The notes under the pieces were generated by a model. The model was given only the letters and a program-made list of their open reading frames with translations. It ran no database searches and was not told where the DNA came from. This document shows positions 21,301-30,446 of a stretch of DNA of 33,504 nucleotides, piece after piece. This DNA comes from Vulcanimicrobiota bacterium. Lineage in GTDB: Bacteria > Vulcanimicrobiota > Vulcanimicrobiia > Vulcanimicrobiales > Vulcanimicrobiaceae. The first letter of the stretch is position 1, and each line of letters starts with the position of its first letter. Position numbers and translations under genes: made by a program. The DNA lies in the NCBI GenBank assembly GCA_030041115.1, contig JASHOM010000089.1:1-33504 (forward strand), written 5' to 3'.

Positions 21301-23993
21301 CGGTGCAGGCCGCAAAAGATACCAAGTACGTCTATTCTTTCCAAGAAGGAGAGGCGCTGCGAGCACCGGCCGAGCCCAATGCGATGCGCAACATGCTCGG
21401 CGGCAAAGGCGCCGGTCTCGCGGAGATGACTGCGGCCGGCTTGCCCGTGCCGTCGGGTTTTACGATCACGACCGAGGCCTGCTTGCGCTTTTACGAAGCG
21501 GGCGGCGTTTTCCCCGACGGACTGCAAGCGCAGATCGACGGCGCGATGGGCGAGCTGGAGACCCGCACGGGCAAAACATTCGGCAGCGTCGAGAATCCGC
21601 TGCTGGTCTCGGTCCGCAGCGGGGCGCGCGTCTCGATGCCCGGCATGATGGATACGATCCTCAACCTCGGTCTCAACGACGCAACCGTGGGCGGCCTCGC
21701 GAGCCTCACCTCCAACGAGCGCTTCGCCTGGGACGCCTACCGGCGTTTCGTCATGATGTACTCCAGCGTCGTGCTGGGCATCGATAAGGAGCGCTTTGAA
21801 GAAGAGATCGACGACGCCAAAGCGCCGGCGGGCGCAGCTACGGATGCCGAGGTCGACGCGCCCACCTGGCGGAAGCTCGTCGGGCGTTTCAAGGCCATCG
21901 TACGCGAGAGCACCGGCCGCGAGTTCCCGCAGGACGTGCACGAGCAACTGCGCGGCGCAATCGAAGCGGTCTTCGATTCATGGAATTCGAAACGCGCGGT
22001 CGATTATCGCCGCTTCAACAGGTTTTCCGACGATTGGGGCACCGCGGTGAACGTGATGGAGATGGTCTTTGGAAACATGGGCGACGACTCGGGCACGGGC
22101 GTCGCCTTCACGCGCAATCCCAACACCGGCGAGCGCGCGCTCTTCGGGGAATATTTGACCAACGCGCAGGGCGAGGACGTGGTCGCCGGAATCCGCACCC
22201 CCGAGAAGATCGCCGACTTGGCGAAGCATCAGCCGAAGGTGTACGAGCAGTTCCAAGAGATCGCCGGCCGGCTCGAGCGCCACTACCGCGACGTGCAAGA
22301 CCTCGAATTCACGGTGGAACGCGGCAAGCTCTTCATGCTTCAGACGCGCAGCGCGAAACGCACCGCGGAGGCTGCGGTCAAGATCGCGCTCGACTTGGTC
22401 AAGGAGGGCCTCATCGACAAACGGCGCGCCGTTACGATGGTCGGCGCGAACTCGCTCGACCAGCTCTTCCATTCCCGCATCGATCCCGCTGCGGAGATCG
22501 TCGTCGCGTGTAAGGGTCTCAACGCGTCGCCCGGCGCCGCGTGCGGTCGGATCGTCTTTTCCGCCGAGGACGCGGTGGAGTGGAGAGAGCGGGGAAACAA
22601 GACGATTCTCGTGCGAACGGAGACGACGCCCGACGACGTTCACGGGATGATCGCGGCGGAAGGCGTCCTCACCGCGAAAGGCGGAGCGACCTCGCACGCC
22701 GCGGTCGTCGCGCGCGGAATGGGCAAGCCGTGCGTCGCCGGATGCGATGCCCTGCAGGTCGACCGCCGCAACAAAGCCGCGATGCTCGGCTCGCAGGAGC
22801 TGCACGAGGGCGATTGGATCACGATCGACGGCACGACGGGCAACGTCGTCGTCGGCGAGCTGTCCTTGATTCGGCCGTCGTCGAAGCTGCCGGAATGGCT
22901 CGCGACCTTCCTGTCGTGGGCCGACGAGCTGCGTCGCCTGCAAGTGTGGGCAAACGCCGACACGCCCGAGGACGCCGTAAAAGCGCGCGAGCTCGGAGCG
23001 CAAGGCATCGGGCTCTGTCGCACCGAGCACATGTTCATGCAGCAGGAACGCCTCCCGATCGTGCACCGAATGATTCTCGCGGAAACCGCGCACGAACGCG
23101 CTGCGGCGCTCGCGCAACTGCTGCCGTTCCAGCGCGACGATTTCAGCGGCATCCTGCTCGCGATGGACGGCCTGCCGGTGACGATTCGTCTGCTCGATCC
23201 GCCGCTTCATGAGTTTCTGCCGTCACTCGAGCAACTGCTCGTCGAAACGACCGAGTTGCGTCTCACCAAGGGTCCCGGCTCCGCCGAATATCAAGCGAAA
23301 GAGACTCTGCTTGCGCGCGTGCGCCAGCTTCACGAACAGAATCCGATGCTCGGCCTTCGCGTCTGCCGTCTCGGCATCGTCTTTCCCGAAATCTACGAGA
23401 TGCAAGTTCGTGCGATCTTTGAAGCGGCTTGCGCGCTCAAACGCGCGGGCCGCGACCCGAGGCCCGACGTCATGATTCCCGGCGTCGGCACGCAGGAAGA
23501 GATGCAGCTCACGCGCGAGGCGGCCAAACGAACCGCCGGCGAAGTGCTGGCGCAACGCGGGGTCACGCTGGCGTACCGGATCGGAACGATGATCGAGCTT
23601 CCCCGAGCCTGCGTCGTGGCGGACGAACTTGCCGGCTATGCCGAGTTCTTTTCGTTTGGCACGAACGACCTCACCCAAACGACCTACGGATACAGCCGCG
23701 ACGATGCGGAGGGCTCGTTCATTCCGGTCTACCTCGAAAAGCGCATTCTCAAGGAGGATCCGTTCCAAGTGCTCGACCGCCGCGGCGTCGGCGAGCTGAT
23801 GCAGCAGGCGGTGCAGCTCGGGCGCGGCGCGCGCGAGGGTCTCAAGATCGGCATCTGCGGCGAGCACGGCGGCGATCCCGGCAGCGTCGCGTTTTGCGAC
23901 CGGCTGGGACTCGACTACGTTTCGTGTTCCCCCTATCGCGTCCCGATCGCGCGACTGGCCGCGGCCCAGGCCGCCACCGGCGCGTTATCCTAA
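21297..23993 (+). CDS. ppdK: Pyruvate, phosphate dikinase
   Basis: ATG 21297 gives 898 residues; the track's extension upstream (21171) is out-of-frame GlyRS sequence. The N-terminal ATP-grasp part has NMLGGKGAGLAEMTAAGLPVPSGF and RSGARVSMPGMMDTILNLGLND. The swivelling domain carries the phospho-histidine in GGATSHAAVVARG (H467). The TIM-barrel PEP-binding domain has GIGLCRTEHMF, SFGTNDLTQTTYGYSRDD and the catalytic Cys854 in GICGEHGGDP. It interconverts pyruvate + ATP + Pi and PEP + AMP + PPi, which can run for gluconeogenesis or PPi-linked glycolysis. Coupled to glyQS by a four-base ATGA overlap, with AGGGAGAG upstream inside glyQS. Confidence 0.96.
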   Translation: MTVQAAKDTKYVYSFQEGEALRAPAEPNAMRNMLGGKGAGLAEMTAAGLPVPSGFTITTEACLRFYEAGGVFPDGLQAQIDGAMGELETRTGKTFGSVENPLLVSVRSGARVSMPGMMDTILNLGLNDATVGGLASLTSNERFAWDAYRRFVMMYSSVVLGIDKERFEEEIDDAKAPAGAATDAEVDAPTWRKLVGRFKAIVRESTGREFPQDVHEQLRGAIEAVFDSWNSKRAVDYRRFNRFSDDWGTAVNVMEMVFGNMGDDSGTGVAFTRNPNTGERALFGEYLTNAQGEDVVAGIRTPEKIADLAKHQPKVYEQFQEIAGRLERHYRDVQDLEFTVERGKLFMLQTRSAKRTAEAAVKIALDLVKEGLIDKRRAVTMVGANSLDQLFHSRIDPAAEIVVACKGLNASPGAACGRIVFSAEDAVEWRERGNKTILVRTETTPDDVHGMIAAEGVLTAKGGATSHAAVVARGMGKPCVAGCDALQVDRRNKAAMLGSQELHEGDWITIDGTTGNVVVGELSLIRPSSKLPEWLATFLSWADELRRLQVWANADTPEDAVKARELGAQGIGLCRTEHMFMQQERLPIVHRMILAETAHERAAALAQLLPFQRDDFSGILLAMDGLPVTIRLLDPPLHEFLPSLEQLLVETTELRLTKGPGSAEYQAKETLLARVRQLHEQNPMLGLRVCRLGIVFPEIYEMQVRAIFEAACALKRAGRDPRPDVMIPGVGTQEEMQLTREAAKRTAGEVLAQRGVTLAYRIGTMIELPRACVVADELAGYAEFFSFGTNDLTQTTYGYSRDDAEGSFIPVYLEKRILKEDPFQVLDRRGVGELMQQAVQLGRGAREGLKIGICGEHGGDPGSVAFCDRLGLDYVSCSPYRVPIARLAAAQAATGALS

Positions 23994-25154
23994 AGCTCGG
24001 CGAAGCGGGCGGCGCACGAAGAGCTTTCGCCAGTAGGCCTTGCCGCTGAGCTTGGCGATCACGTCGGAGACCTCGCGCGCGTCGACGATGCCGGCGGGGC
24101 CGTCCACCCAAACGGTCGCTTCGCCGCCCAATCCGAAGGGCAGCCGATGGAGCAGCTGAGCCTGGCTATCGGCCCAGACGTTCTCCGCGCCGAAACGCTC
24201 GACCAGCTCCGCGTGACCGGCCTCGAAGGCGCGCAAATCGCGCTCGGCGTTGAACTCGGCCGCCAGCGCCCAAACTCGGACCCGGTTGCGCAGCGCCCGG
24301 GCCGCCTCGCTCTGATTGTCGTCGAGCGAGTTGAGGACTCGAAAGTCGTCCCAGCGTAAGAATTCGCCGATCGGGTCGAGCGCGCGCGGATCCGGCCACA
24401 GCTCGCGCAGCACGTCGTGGAGCACGTGCTCGAACATCCGCGTCGTGTGATGGAAATAGACCGACGCAAACATCATATAGCGAGCCATGACGAACGACTC
24501 CAGCGCGACGACCCCGCGACGATCGATCCCGACGACGAGCTTGCCGTCGCGCTCGAGCACGCGCAGCGACGCGCTTAGCTGATCGGCGTCGTAGCGCCCG
24601 GTCGCAACGCCGGTGAAGTAGGCGTCGCGCAGGAGATAGTCCATCCGGTCCGCGTCGAGGTTCGGTCCGCTCACCAGCTCCCGGAGCGCGGGATAACGGC
24701 TCCGAGGGTCGCCGACGATCAATCCCAGAACGTCGGCGGGATTTACCTCGAGCGCCGCGATGCCGTCCGTCACCTCCGGCAAGGCAAGCAACGCGGACGT
24801 GCGCTGCTCGTGTGCGACCCCGAGCACGCTCTCGCAGGCGTGACTGAACGGGCCGTGGCCGACGTCGTGGAGCAGCAGCGCGGCACGAACGAGGCGGCGC
24901 TGGTATGCCGCGTCGGCGGCCGTTCCGAAGAATTCGCGACCGCTTCGAAGCAATTCGTCGAAAGCTCGCGACCCCATGGCCAGCGCTCCGAGCGAGTGCG
25001 AGAAGCGCGAATGCTCCGCCGACGGAAACGCGAGGTAGGCCAATCCGAGTTGACGTAGGCGGCGCAGCCGCTGCATCACCGGCAGATCGAGCAGCTGTGC
25101 TTCCGCTGTGGATAACTCGATAAAGTGATGAACGGGGTCGAAAATACGCTTCAC
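23985..25154 (-). CDS. HD-superfamily phosphohydrolase (dGTPase/SAMHD1-like)
   Basis: This 389-residue protein has the metal-binding HD set: His48 in EHSRFSHSLG, the HD pair in LLHDVGHGPFSH (H96, D97), and a later Asp in NLDADRMDYLLRDAYFTGV. The opening KRIFDPVHHFIELSTAEAQLLDLPVMQRLRRLRQLG is characteristic of the YwfO/YdhJ-like group related to SAMHD1. Such proteins hydrolyse dNTPs or act on nucleotide signals; the substrate here is untested. The start is GTG without a good ribosome binding site. It is divergent from dnaG (53 bases) and its last nine bases overlap the end of ppdK. Control of dNTP pools next to replication primase is an attractive but unproven link. Confidence 0.87.
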   Translation of the reverse strand: MKRIFDPVHHFIELSTAEAQLLDLPVMQRLRRLRQLGLAYLAFPSAEHSRFSHSLGALAMGSRAFDELLRSGREFFGTAADAAYQRRLVRAALLLHDVGHGPFSHACESVLGVAHEQRTSALLALPEVTDGIAALEVNPADVLGLIVGDPRSRYPALRELVSGPNLDADRMDYLLRDAYFTGVATGRYDADQLSASLRVLERDGKLVVGIDRRGVVALESFVMARYMMFASVYFHHTTRMFEHVLHDVLRELWPDPRALDPIGEFLRWDDFRVLNSLDDNQSEAARALRNRVRVWALAAEFNAERDLRAFEAGHAELVERFGAENVWADSQAQLLHRLPFGLGGEATVWVDGPAGIVDAREVSDVIAKLSGKAYWRKLFVRRPLRRALG

Positions 25155-25207
25155 GACGACGCGACGGAGACTTCGCAGCGAGCGACGAAAGTCCTAGAGA
25201 ACCATCC

Positions 25208-26998
25208 GTGAGATACGACCAAGACGTTCTTCGCGAAATCCGGGCGCGCATTGACATAGCGAACCTCATCGGGGGCTACCTGCCGCTCAAGAAGCGAGGC
25301 AACGACCTCGTCGGTTTGTGCCCGTTCCACGCCGAAAAGACGCCGTCGTTTCACGTTCATCCCGACCGGGGTTTCTTCAAATGCTTCGGCTGCGGCACGG
25401 GCGGCGACGTGATCACGTTCCTGCAAAAGACGGAGAGTCTGAGCTTCGGCGACGCGGTGCGCGCGCTGGCGAAAAAAGCGGGCATCGAAGTGGCGCCGGA
25501 GAGTCCCCACGCGGCGCGCGCGCGCAGCGAACGCGAGGCGATGTACGATGCGAACCGGATCGCGGCAGCCTATTTCAAGCGGATGCTGGCGACCGAGCAG
25601 GGTGCCGCGGCTCGGGCCTATTGCCGGCAGCGGGGACTCGCGGCAGAAACCGTGGAGCGCTTCGATCTCGGCTATGCGCTCGACGCCTGGGACGGCTTGG
25701 TCGCGGAACTCGGCGCCAACGCGGTCGACCTTGGGCTGGCGGCCAAAGCCGGACTGGTCAAGAGCGGACAGCGCGGCTACTACGATTTCTACCGCAATCG
25801 TCTGATGGTGCCGACCTACTCGACGACGGGTGAAGTGATCGCGTTCGGCGGGCGCGCGCTCGGCGAAGCGGAGCCCAAATATCTCAACACTGCGACGACG
25901 CCCGTCTACGTCAAAGGTCAGCATCTCTTCGCCCTCAACCTGGCGCGCCGCGCCGTCCAAGCCGAGCGGACGCTCATCGTCGTGGAGGGCTATCTCGACT
26001 GCATCGCCTTGCATCAAGCCGGCTTCGAAAACGTGGTTGCGGCGCTGGGAACCTCCTTTACCGCCGAACAAGCGGCAGAGCTACGCAGGTATGCCGATTA
26101 CGTGTTCCTTTGCTTCGACGGCGATGCCGCCGGGAGCGCGGCTGCAACCAAAGCGGTCGAGGTAGCGTCTAAAGAAATCGAGCACACGGGATCCTCGGTT
26201 CGCATCGTGCTGCTCCCCCCCGGCGATGACCCCGACAGTTTCGTACGGCGCGACGGCGCGCAAGCGTTTCGCAACCTCCTCCAATCGGCAAAACCGGCCT
26301 TACAGTTTACGATCGACGTCGAAGTCGACCGGCTTCGGGCCGGATTCGACTCGCCTGCGCGAGCCGCACCGAAGGCGGAGGCGTTGATCCGCGCGTTGGC
26401 GCCGCGCGAGGAGTGGGACCGATGGCGGGTCTACGTCGCCGGCCGGCTGCAGGTGAACGTCGACGACCTTCGGAATAGCACGTTTCTCCGCGATCGCGCT
26501 AATTTTGCTCCGCAGCGCAGCGCGGCGTTCGCGCGCAGCCGGCACGCCGCTGCATCGGTCGAGCCGCTCTCGTTCGAACGCGAAGTTCTGGGCATTTTGC
26601 TCGAGGAGCCGCAGCTCGCCGGCGAGTACGGCGGGCGCATCGGCACAGCGCGTTTTCGTAATGAGGTGTATCGCCGAGTTTACGAGCGGATTGTCGAGGC
26701 CGGCGCCGCGGTCATCACGACGGCAGACGTCTTCGGACTCTTCGCGGAGGATCAGGGCACGCTCGATCTTCTCGCCGAGATTGGGCGGCGCGACCGCAGC
26801 TCCGCCGTGCGGTACGGCGGCTCGGAGGAGCGGCGCGCACACTTGGAACGGGTGGTCGAGCGATTGCAGCTCGAAGACGAGCGGCACCGGTATCGCGAGC
26901 TTTCCGATCTCATTGACGAGCGGCTTTCGAACGGCGAAGAAGTCTCCGAAGAGCTGCGCGGAGAGTTCGACGCGCTCGTCGCGAAGCTCAAGCGATAA
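25208..26998 (+). CDS. dnaG: DNA primase
   Basis: This 596-residue protein has the CHC2 zinc finger at the N-terminus (C38, H41, C59, C62 in [13 protein letters not shown] and [10 protein letters not shown]). The catalytic RNA polymerase core has [17 protein letters not shown] and [12 protein letters not shown]. The Toprim motifs are [15 protein letters not shown] (E260) and [12 protein letters not shown] (D304, D306). The helical C-terminal domain should bind the replicative helicase DnaB. It makes RNA primers for lagging-strand synthesis. The start is GTG without a Shine-Dalgarno sequence; TAGAGA lies seven bases upstream and may be a -10 box of a leaderless mRNA. rpoD follows after 35 bases, as in the macromolecular-synthesis operon. 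Confidence 0.96.
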   Translation: MRYDQDVLREIRARIDIANLIGGYLPLKKRGNDLVGLCPFHAEKTPSFHVHPDRGFFKCFGCGTGGDVITFLQKTESLSFGDAVRALAKKAGIEVAPESPHAARARSEREAMYDANRIAAAYFKRMLATEQGAAARAYCRQRGLAAETVERFDLGYALDAWDGLVAELGANAVDLGLAAKAGLVKSGQRGYYDFYRNRLMVPTYSTTGEVIAFGGRALGEAEPKYLNTATTPVYVKGQHLFALNLARRAVQAERTLIVVEGYLDCIALHQAGFENVVAALGTSFTAEQAAELRRYADYVFLCFDGDAAGSAAATKAVEVASKEIEHTGSSVRIVLLPPGDDPDSFVRRDGAQAFRNLLQSAKPALQFTIDVEVDRLRAGFDSPARAAPKAEALIRALAPREEWDRWRVYVAGRLQVNVDDLRNSTFLRDRANFAPQRSAAFARSRHAAASVEPLSFEREVLGILLEEPQLAGEYGGRIGTARFRNEVYRRVYERIVEAGAAVITTADVFGLFAEDQGTLDLLAEIGRRDRSSAVRYGGSEERRAHLERVVERLQLEDERHRYRELSDLIDERLSNGEEVSEELRGEFDALVAKLKR

Positions 26999-27014
26999 GG
27001 ATGAAAAGTGGGAA

Positions 27015-27022
27015 GGAGGTGA
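27015..27022 (+). promoter_or_regulatory. Strong rpoD ribosome binding site
   Basis: GGAGGTGA lies in the 35-base dnaG-rpoD gap, 11 bases before ATG 27034. It matches the 16S anti-Shine-Dalgarno tail almost perfectly and decides the rpoD start. Confidence 0.8.
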
Positions 27023-27033
27023 AAGCAAAAACA

Positions 27034-28200
27034 ATGGCCCGTAAGAAGAGCGGTGGACCGGCGACGGTCGAGCCGCCCGCAACGCTCGAAGAGCTCAAGA
27101 AGAAGCTCATCGCGCGCGGCAAGAGCCAAGGGTCGCTGACCTACGAAGAGATCAGCGCCGCTTTTGACGTGCTCGAAGAGATCAGTCCCGAGCAGCTCGA
27201 GGAATTTTTCGAGGAGCTGGCCGCGGCGGGCATCGAGCTTGCCGAGGAGCAGAAGGACGAAAAGGCTGAAACCGAACGGGAAGAAGAGGCGGAAGAGACG
27301 ATTCCGGACGGCCTCTCGCTCGACGATCCCGTCCGCATGTACCTCAAGGAGATCGGTCGCGTCCCGCTCCTCTCCATGGAGCAAGAAAAATCTTTAGCGA
27401 TGCGGATCGAGGCGGGAGAGTTCGAGGCGCGGCGCGACGGCGCGGGCGACTTGAAGATCGTGGACGGCGGAGAAGAGGCCAAACGCCAGCTCACCGAGGC
27501 CAACCTGCGGCTCGTCGTTTCGATTGCGAAGAAGTATGTCGGCCGCGGCATGCTCTTTCTCGATCTGATTCAGGAAGGCAACCTCGGCCTGATTCGCGCG
27601 GTCGAGAAGTTCGACTACCGCAAGGGATACAAGTTTTCCACGTACGCGACGTGGTGGATTCGGCAGGCGATCACGCGTGCGCTGGCCGATCAGGCGCGCA
27701 CGATTCGCATCCCCGTGCACATGGTCGAGACGATCAACCGCCTCATCAAGGTTTCGCGTCAGCTCCTTCAAGAGCTTGGGCGCGAACCTTCGGTCGAGGA
27801 GATCGCCGAAGCGATGGCGCTGACTCCGGAGAAAGTTCGCGAGGTCATGAAGATCTCGCAGGAGCCGATTTCGCTCGAGACGCCGATCGGCGAAGAAGAA
27901 GATTCGCACCTCGGCGATTTCATCGAAGACCAGGAAGCCGTCGCCCCGGCGGAAGCCGCTTCGGTCATGCTGCTCAAAGAGAAAATGCAGGACGTCTTGC
28001 AGAATCTCACCGAGCGCGAGCGCAAGGTGCTCGTCCTGCGTTTCGGTCTCGAGGACGGGCATCAGCGGACGCTCGAAGAAGTCGGTCAAGAGTTCGGCGT
28101 CACGCGCGAACGCATCCGGCAAATCGAAGCAAAGGCGTTGCGCAAGCTGCGGCATCCGTCCCGCGGCAAGGCGCTCAAGGACTACTGGACGAACGAATAG
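27034..28200 (+). CDS. rpoD: RNA polymerase primary sigma factor (sigma-70/SigA)
   Basis: ATG 27034 gives 388 residues. AAGGAGGTGA, a near-perfect ribosome binding site, lies 11 bases upstream, so the track's ATG 27001, which precedes it, is rejected. Region 1.1 is short with an acidic stretch. Region 1.2 starts [11 protein letters not shown]. Region 2 carries [54 protein letters not shown]. Region 3 follows, and region 4.2 ends [31 protein letters not shown]. It directs RNA polymerase to housekeeping promoters. The gene follows dnaG in the same transcript direction, a conserved arrangement in many bacteria. Confidence 0.97.
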   Translation: MARKKSGGPATVEPPATLEELKKKLIARGKSQGSLTYEEISAAFDVLEEISPEQLEEFFEELAAAGIELAEEQKDEKAETEREEEAEETIPDGLSLDDPVRMYLKEIGRVPLLSMEQEKSLAMRIEAGEFEARRDGAGDLKIVDGGEEAKRQLTEANLRLVVSIAKKYVGRGMLFLDLIQEGNLGLIRAVEKFDYRKGYKFSTYATWWIRQAITRALADQARTIRIPVHMVETINRLIKVSRQLLQELGREPSVEEIAEAMALTPEKVREVMKISQEPISLETPIGEEEDSHLGDFIEDQEAVAPAEAASVMLLKEKMQDVLQNLTERERKVLVLRFGLEDGHQRTLEEVGQEFGVTRERIRQIEAKALRKLRHPSRGKALKDYWTNE

Positions 28201-28212
28201 CCCTTCAGGATC

Positions 28213-28878
28213 GTGTTTTCGATGCTCTGGCTCAACCTAGTGACCGCCGTCTTGGCCGTCGCGCTTCCCGCTCCGTCGCCCACGCCGGCCGAACCGAAGA
28301 CGATCATCACGGTGACGTCTTCGCCGTATTGCAACTCGCTCGGTGACCACTTCAACGGCGCCTTGCTGCCGATGCTTGCGAACGATCGAACGCTCGACGG
28401 CGTGAACGTGCAGCTCGACGATTTCAACGAACTCTTTTCCCAAGTAAACTACATGCAGCAGTTTCTACACGTGCGCGATACGCTCGGCCGCCAAGAAACC
28501 GCGCTCAATAACTCGCTGGCCGGCATTCAGCGAGAGATCAACACGCTGCGCGACGGCTCGCGCTTGACGAGCGACCCGCAGGCCGCGGCCGAGGTCCACG
28601 CCGCCGCCGGGGACCTGCAGACGGCCTACGATAGGCAGCGCCAACTCTCGATCGATCTGCAAAACCTGTACGAGTGGATGCTGCAATACAATCTCAACCG
28701 GTTGCACCCGGCGCTGGGTGGCTTCGATCCGCAAGACATGGCGGCGCCCGAAGACGCGCGCAACATCAAGAGCTACCTGCGCTTCGACGGCCAACGCGAC
28801 ATCATCGCGGCAAACGAAGACAAAGCCGCCGACATCGCCCTCGACGCCGCCCAGAAATACTGCGCCGCCGCCAAGTAG
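28213..28878 (+). CDS. Exported protein of unknown function, coiled-coil
   Basis: This 221-residue protein has a signal peptide (MFSMLWLNLVTAVLAVALPAPSPTPA) followed by a Pro-rich linker. The mature part is helical with heptad-like stretches (RQETALNNSLAGIQREINTLRDGSR and AAGDLQTAYDRQRQLSIDLQNLYEWML) and one Cys near each end (SPYCNSL, QKYCAAAK) that could form a disulfide. No known family is evident. The GTG start lies 13 bases after rpoD with AGGA just upstream; ATG 28222 is an alternative. Its position suggests partial read-through from the dnaG-rpoD operon. It converges with the 28919-29596 gene. Confidence 0.68.
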   Translation: MFSMLWLNLVTAVLAVALPAPSPTPAEPKTIITVTSSPYCNSLGDHFNGALLPMLANDRTLDGVNVQLDDFNELFSQVNYMQQFLHVRDTLGRQETALNNSLAGIQREINTLRDGSRLTSDPQAAAEVHAAAGDLQTAYDRQRQLSIDLQNLYEWMLQYNLNRLHPALGGFDPQDMAAPEDARNIKSYLRFDGQRDIIAANEDKAADIALDAAQKYCAAAK

Positions 28879-28918
28879 CTCGTGCCGCTCTGCGCCGCGC
28901 TCCGGACGACGGCAGGAA

Positions 28919-29596
28919 TTACATGTCGCCTTTTTCGGCGTTGGCGCTCGGCGTGACCAGCGGGTTTTTGTCGGCGAAGGCGCCGTTGGGATTGGGTTTC
29001 ACCCAGACGATGAGATCCCAGACCGATGGAAAGAGAAAGACGCGTTTGACGTCGGCGACGCTTTTTGCCTTGCCCATCGCGACGACCGTAGCGGCTTGCG
29101 GGTTATCCACGTTGCCGCCGGCGGCGGCAAACTTCTTGGCGCTCGTCGCGCCGTAGATTTCGGTTCCGTTGGGGCCGGCGAGAATGTAGTGGATGTGCTC
29201 TCGAAACGAAATCCAGCGGGAGTAGTTGACGCCCCAAACCTTCGGCGGCTCCGGCGACGTGCTCTGCAGCACGGAGAAATCCGCCCCCAACAGAGTACCG
29301 TTGACGTCGTACCAGAGCTGGCTGGGCTCCTGCGGATTGCCGCTCTGCCAATGCAGATTTGCATAGCTGATTGCGCCGTCTTCGTCCTCGTTGGTGTAAC
29401 GGAAGTAACCGGCTTTCACGGCATCAGCGGCGGTCGGGAACCGGGCCGTGAGATCTTGCTGGATCGACTTTACAAATGCGACCTCCGTGCCTTGCGGGAC
29501 GGGGGATAGCGTCGCTTGCGGCGCCGGCATAGCGGCGAAGGCGGGCACGGCGATCATGGCGAGCAGCGAAGCGGCGCACGTCATTCGGATGAACAC
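28919..29596 (-). CDS. Exported protein of unknown function
   Basis: This 225-residue protein has a Sec-type signal (MFIRMTCAASLLAMIAVPAFAAMPAP, likely cut after AFA). GAGGT lies six bases before the GTG start at 29596, supporting that start. The mature domain has FRYTNEDEDGAISYANLHW, SRWISFREHIHYILAGPNG, and VKRVFLFPSVWDLIVWVKPNPNGAFADKNP near the end. I recognise no family. It is the last gene of a minus-strand run (KGG protein, Pro-rich protein, this gene). Confidence 0.72.
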   Translation of the reverse strand: MFIRMTCAASLLAMIAVPAFAAMPAPQATLSPVPQGTEVAFVKSIQQDLTARFPTAADAVKAGYFRYTNEDEDGAISYANLHWQSGNPQEPSQLWYDVNGTLLGADFSVLQSTSPEPPKVWGVNYSRWISFREHIHYILAGPNGTEIYGATSAKKFAAAGGNVDNPQAATVVAMGKAKSVADVKRVFLFPSVWDLIVWVKPNPNGAFADKNPLVTPSANAEKGDM

Positions 29597-29636
29597 GAAG
29601 GTACCTCACTTTCTTTGAGGGCTTGCTCTTCTGGAT

Positions 29637-29656
29637 GCGATGCCCGAAAGCATCGC
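29637..29656 (-). terminator. Hairpin after the Ser-Pro-tailed protein gene
   Basis: GCGATGC and GCATCGC pair perfectly around loop CCGAAA, immediately downstream (minus strand) of the TAA at 29660. No U-run follows, so it may be a weak terminator or an mRNA 3'-end stabiliser between two co-directional genes. Confidence 0.45.
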
Positions 29657-29659
29657 GGT

Positions 29660-30415
29660 TTACGGGGTCGGCGAAGGCGAGGGTGAGGATGAAGGCGAGG
29701 GCGACGGCGAGGGCGTTGCATGCCAACGCCCGTGGCCCCGAGGCGTTGCCGCATCGGGGCCGAAGGGCGTCGCAAGCGGGCTGACGGGAAAAGCGGAGAC
29801 GGGAGTCTCGGAGCTCGCCGCCAGCGGTGGCGGCGTGACGATGGCGATGGTGCCGTTGGGTTGCGTGGTCAACGTCGCTTCGGTGTTCGCCGGAATAACG
29901 GAGCCCGGTCCGAGCACGAAGTTCTTCCCCTTGCGCATGATCTGCCAGAGCGGATAGTACGGCACGAAGATGTCGCCGGCGGTGTCCTCGGCTTCGACCG
30001 TCGTTTCGTGTCCCGCCGAAACGTTGGGAGCGAGTCGCGCGACGGGCGTGCGCAGAGGAAGAGCGCGCCCATCGCCCAGCGCCAGCGGCTCGAAGAAGAT
30101 GTCGACGAAGCCGTACGTGTCCATGATGTCCGCGGGCGACGTGTCGACGATTCTGATCTGCACCGGCGCTCCGGCCGGCGCGACGGTGCGGCCGCCCACG
30201 ACGAGCGGACTCTTGAGATGCGCGCGGACCGTCGCTCCGGGCTTCGAGCCCCTCGACGAAATCGGATCGTCGAGCACGAAAAGCAGCGTCGAGTCAAACG
30301 GCAAGACGTTGGCGGGGGGAGGCGTCGTCGGCTTCGGAGTCGCCTTCGGCATGGGTGTCGGAGGCATCGGATAAGCCGCCGCCGTTCCAATTCCGAGAGT
30401 TACAAACGCGAGCAC
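29660..30415 (-). CDS. Exported protein with Ser-Pro tail, unknown function
   Basis: The frame encodes a hydrophobic signal-like segment (GLGLVLAFVTLGIGTAAAYP), a Pro/Thr-rich linker (PMPPTPMPKATPKPTTPPP), a beta-rich domain, and an SPSPSPSP tail. The domain includes LLFVLDDPISSRGSKPGATVRAHLKSPLVVGG and GHETTVEAEDTAGDIFVP. The start is uncertain. GTG 30415 avoids overlapping the KGG gene but omits the basic RLGRG n-region. GTG 30520 or ATG 30556 would include a Lys/Arg-rich leader but overlap the KGG gene by about 75-110 bases in another frame. The function is unknown, probably periplasmic or surface-exposed. It is encoded just downstream of the KGG protein. Confidence 0.65.
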   Translation of the reverse strand: MLAFVTLGIGTAAAYPMPPTPMPKATPKPTTPPPANVLPFDSTLLFVLDDPISSRGSKPGATVRAHLKSPLVVGGRTVAPAGAPVQIRIVDTSPADIMDTYGFVDIFFEPLALGDGRALPLRTPVARLAPNVSAGHETTVEAEDTAGDIFVPYYPLWQIMRKGKNFVLGPGSVIPANTEATLTTQPNGTIAIVTPPPLAASSETPVSAFPVSPLATPFGPDAATPRGHGRWHATPSPSPSPSSSPSPSPTP

Positions 30416-30446
30416 GAGGCCCAGGCCGCGCCCGAGCCGGGAAGGC

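Noticed and set aside
21978-23210. 410-residue minus-strand ORF opposite ppdK
   Set aside because: It is an antisense shadow of pyruvate phosphate dikinase, with no recognisable domain.
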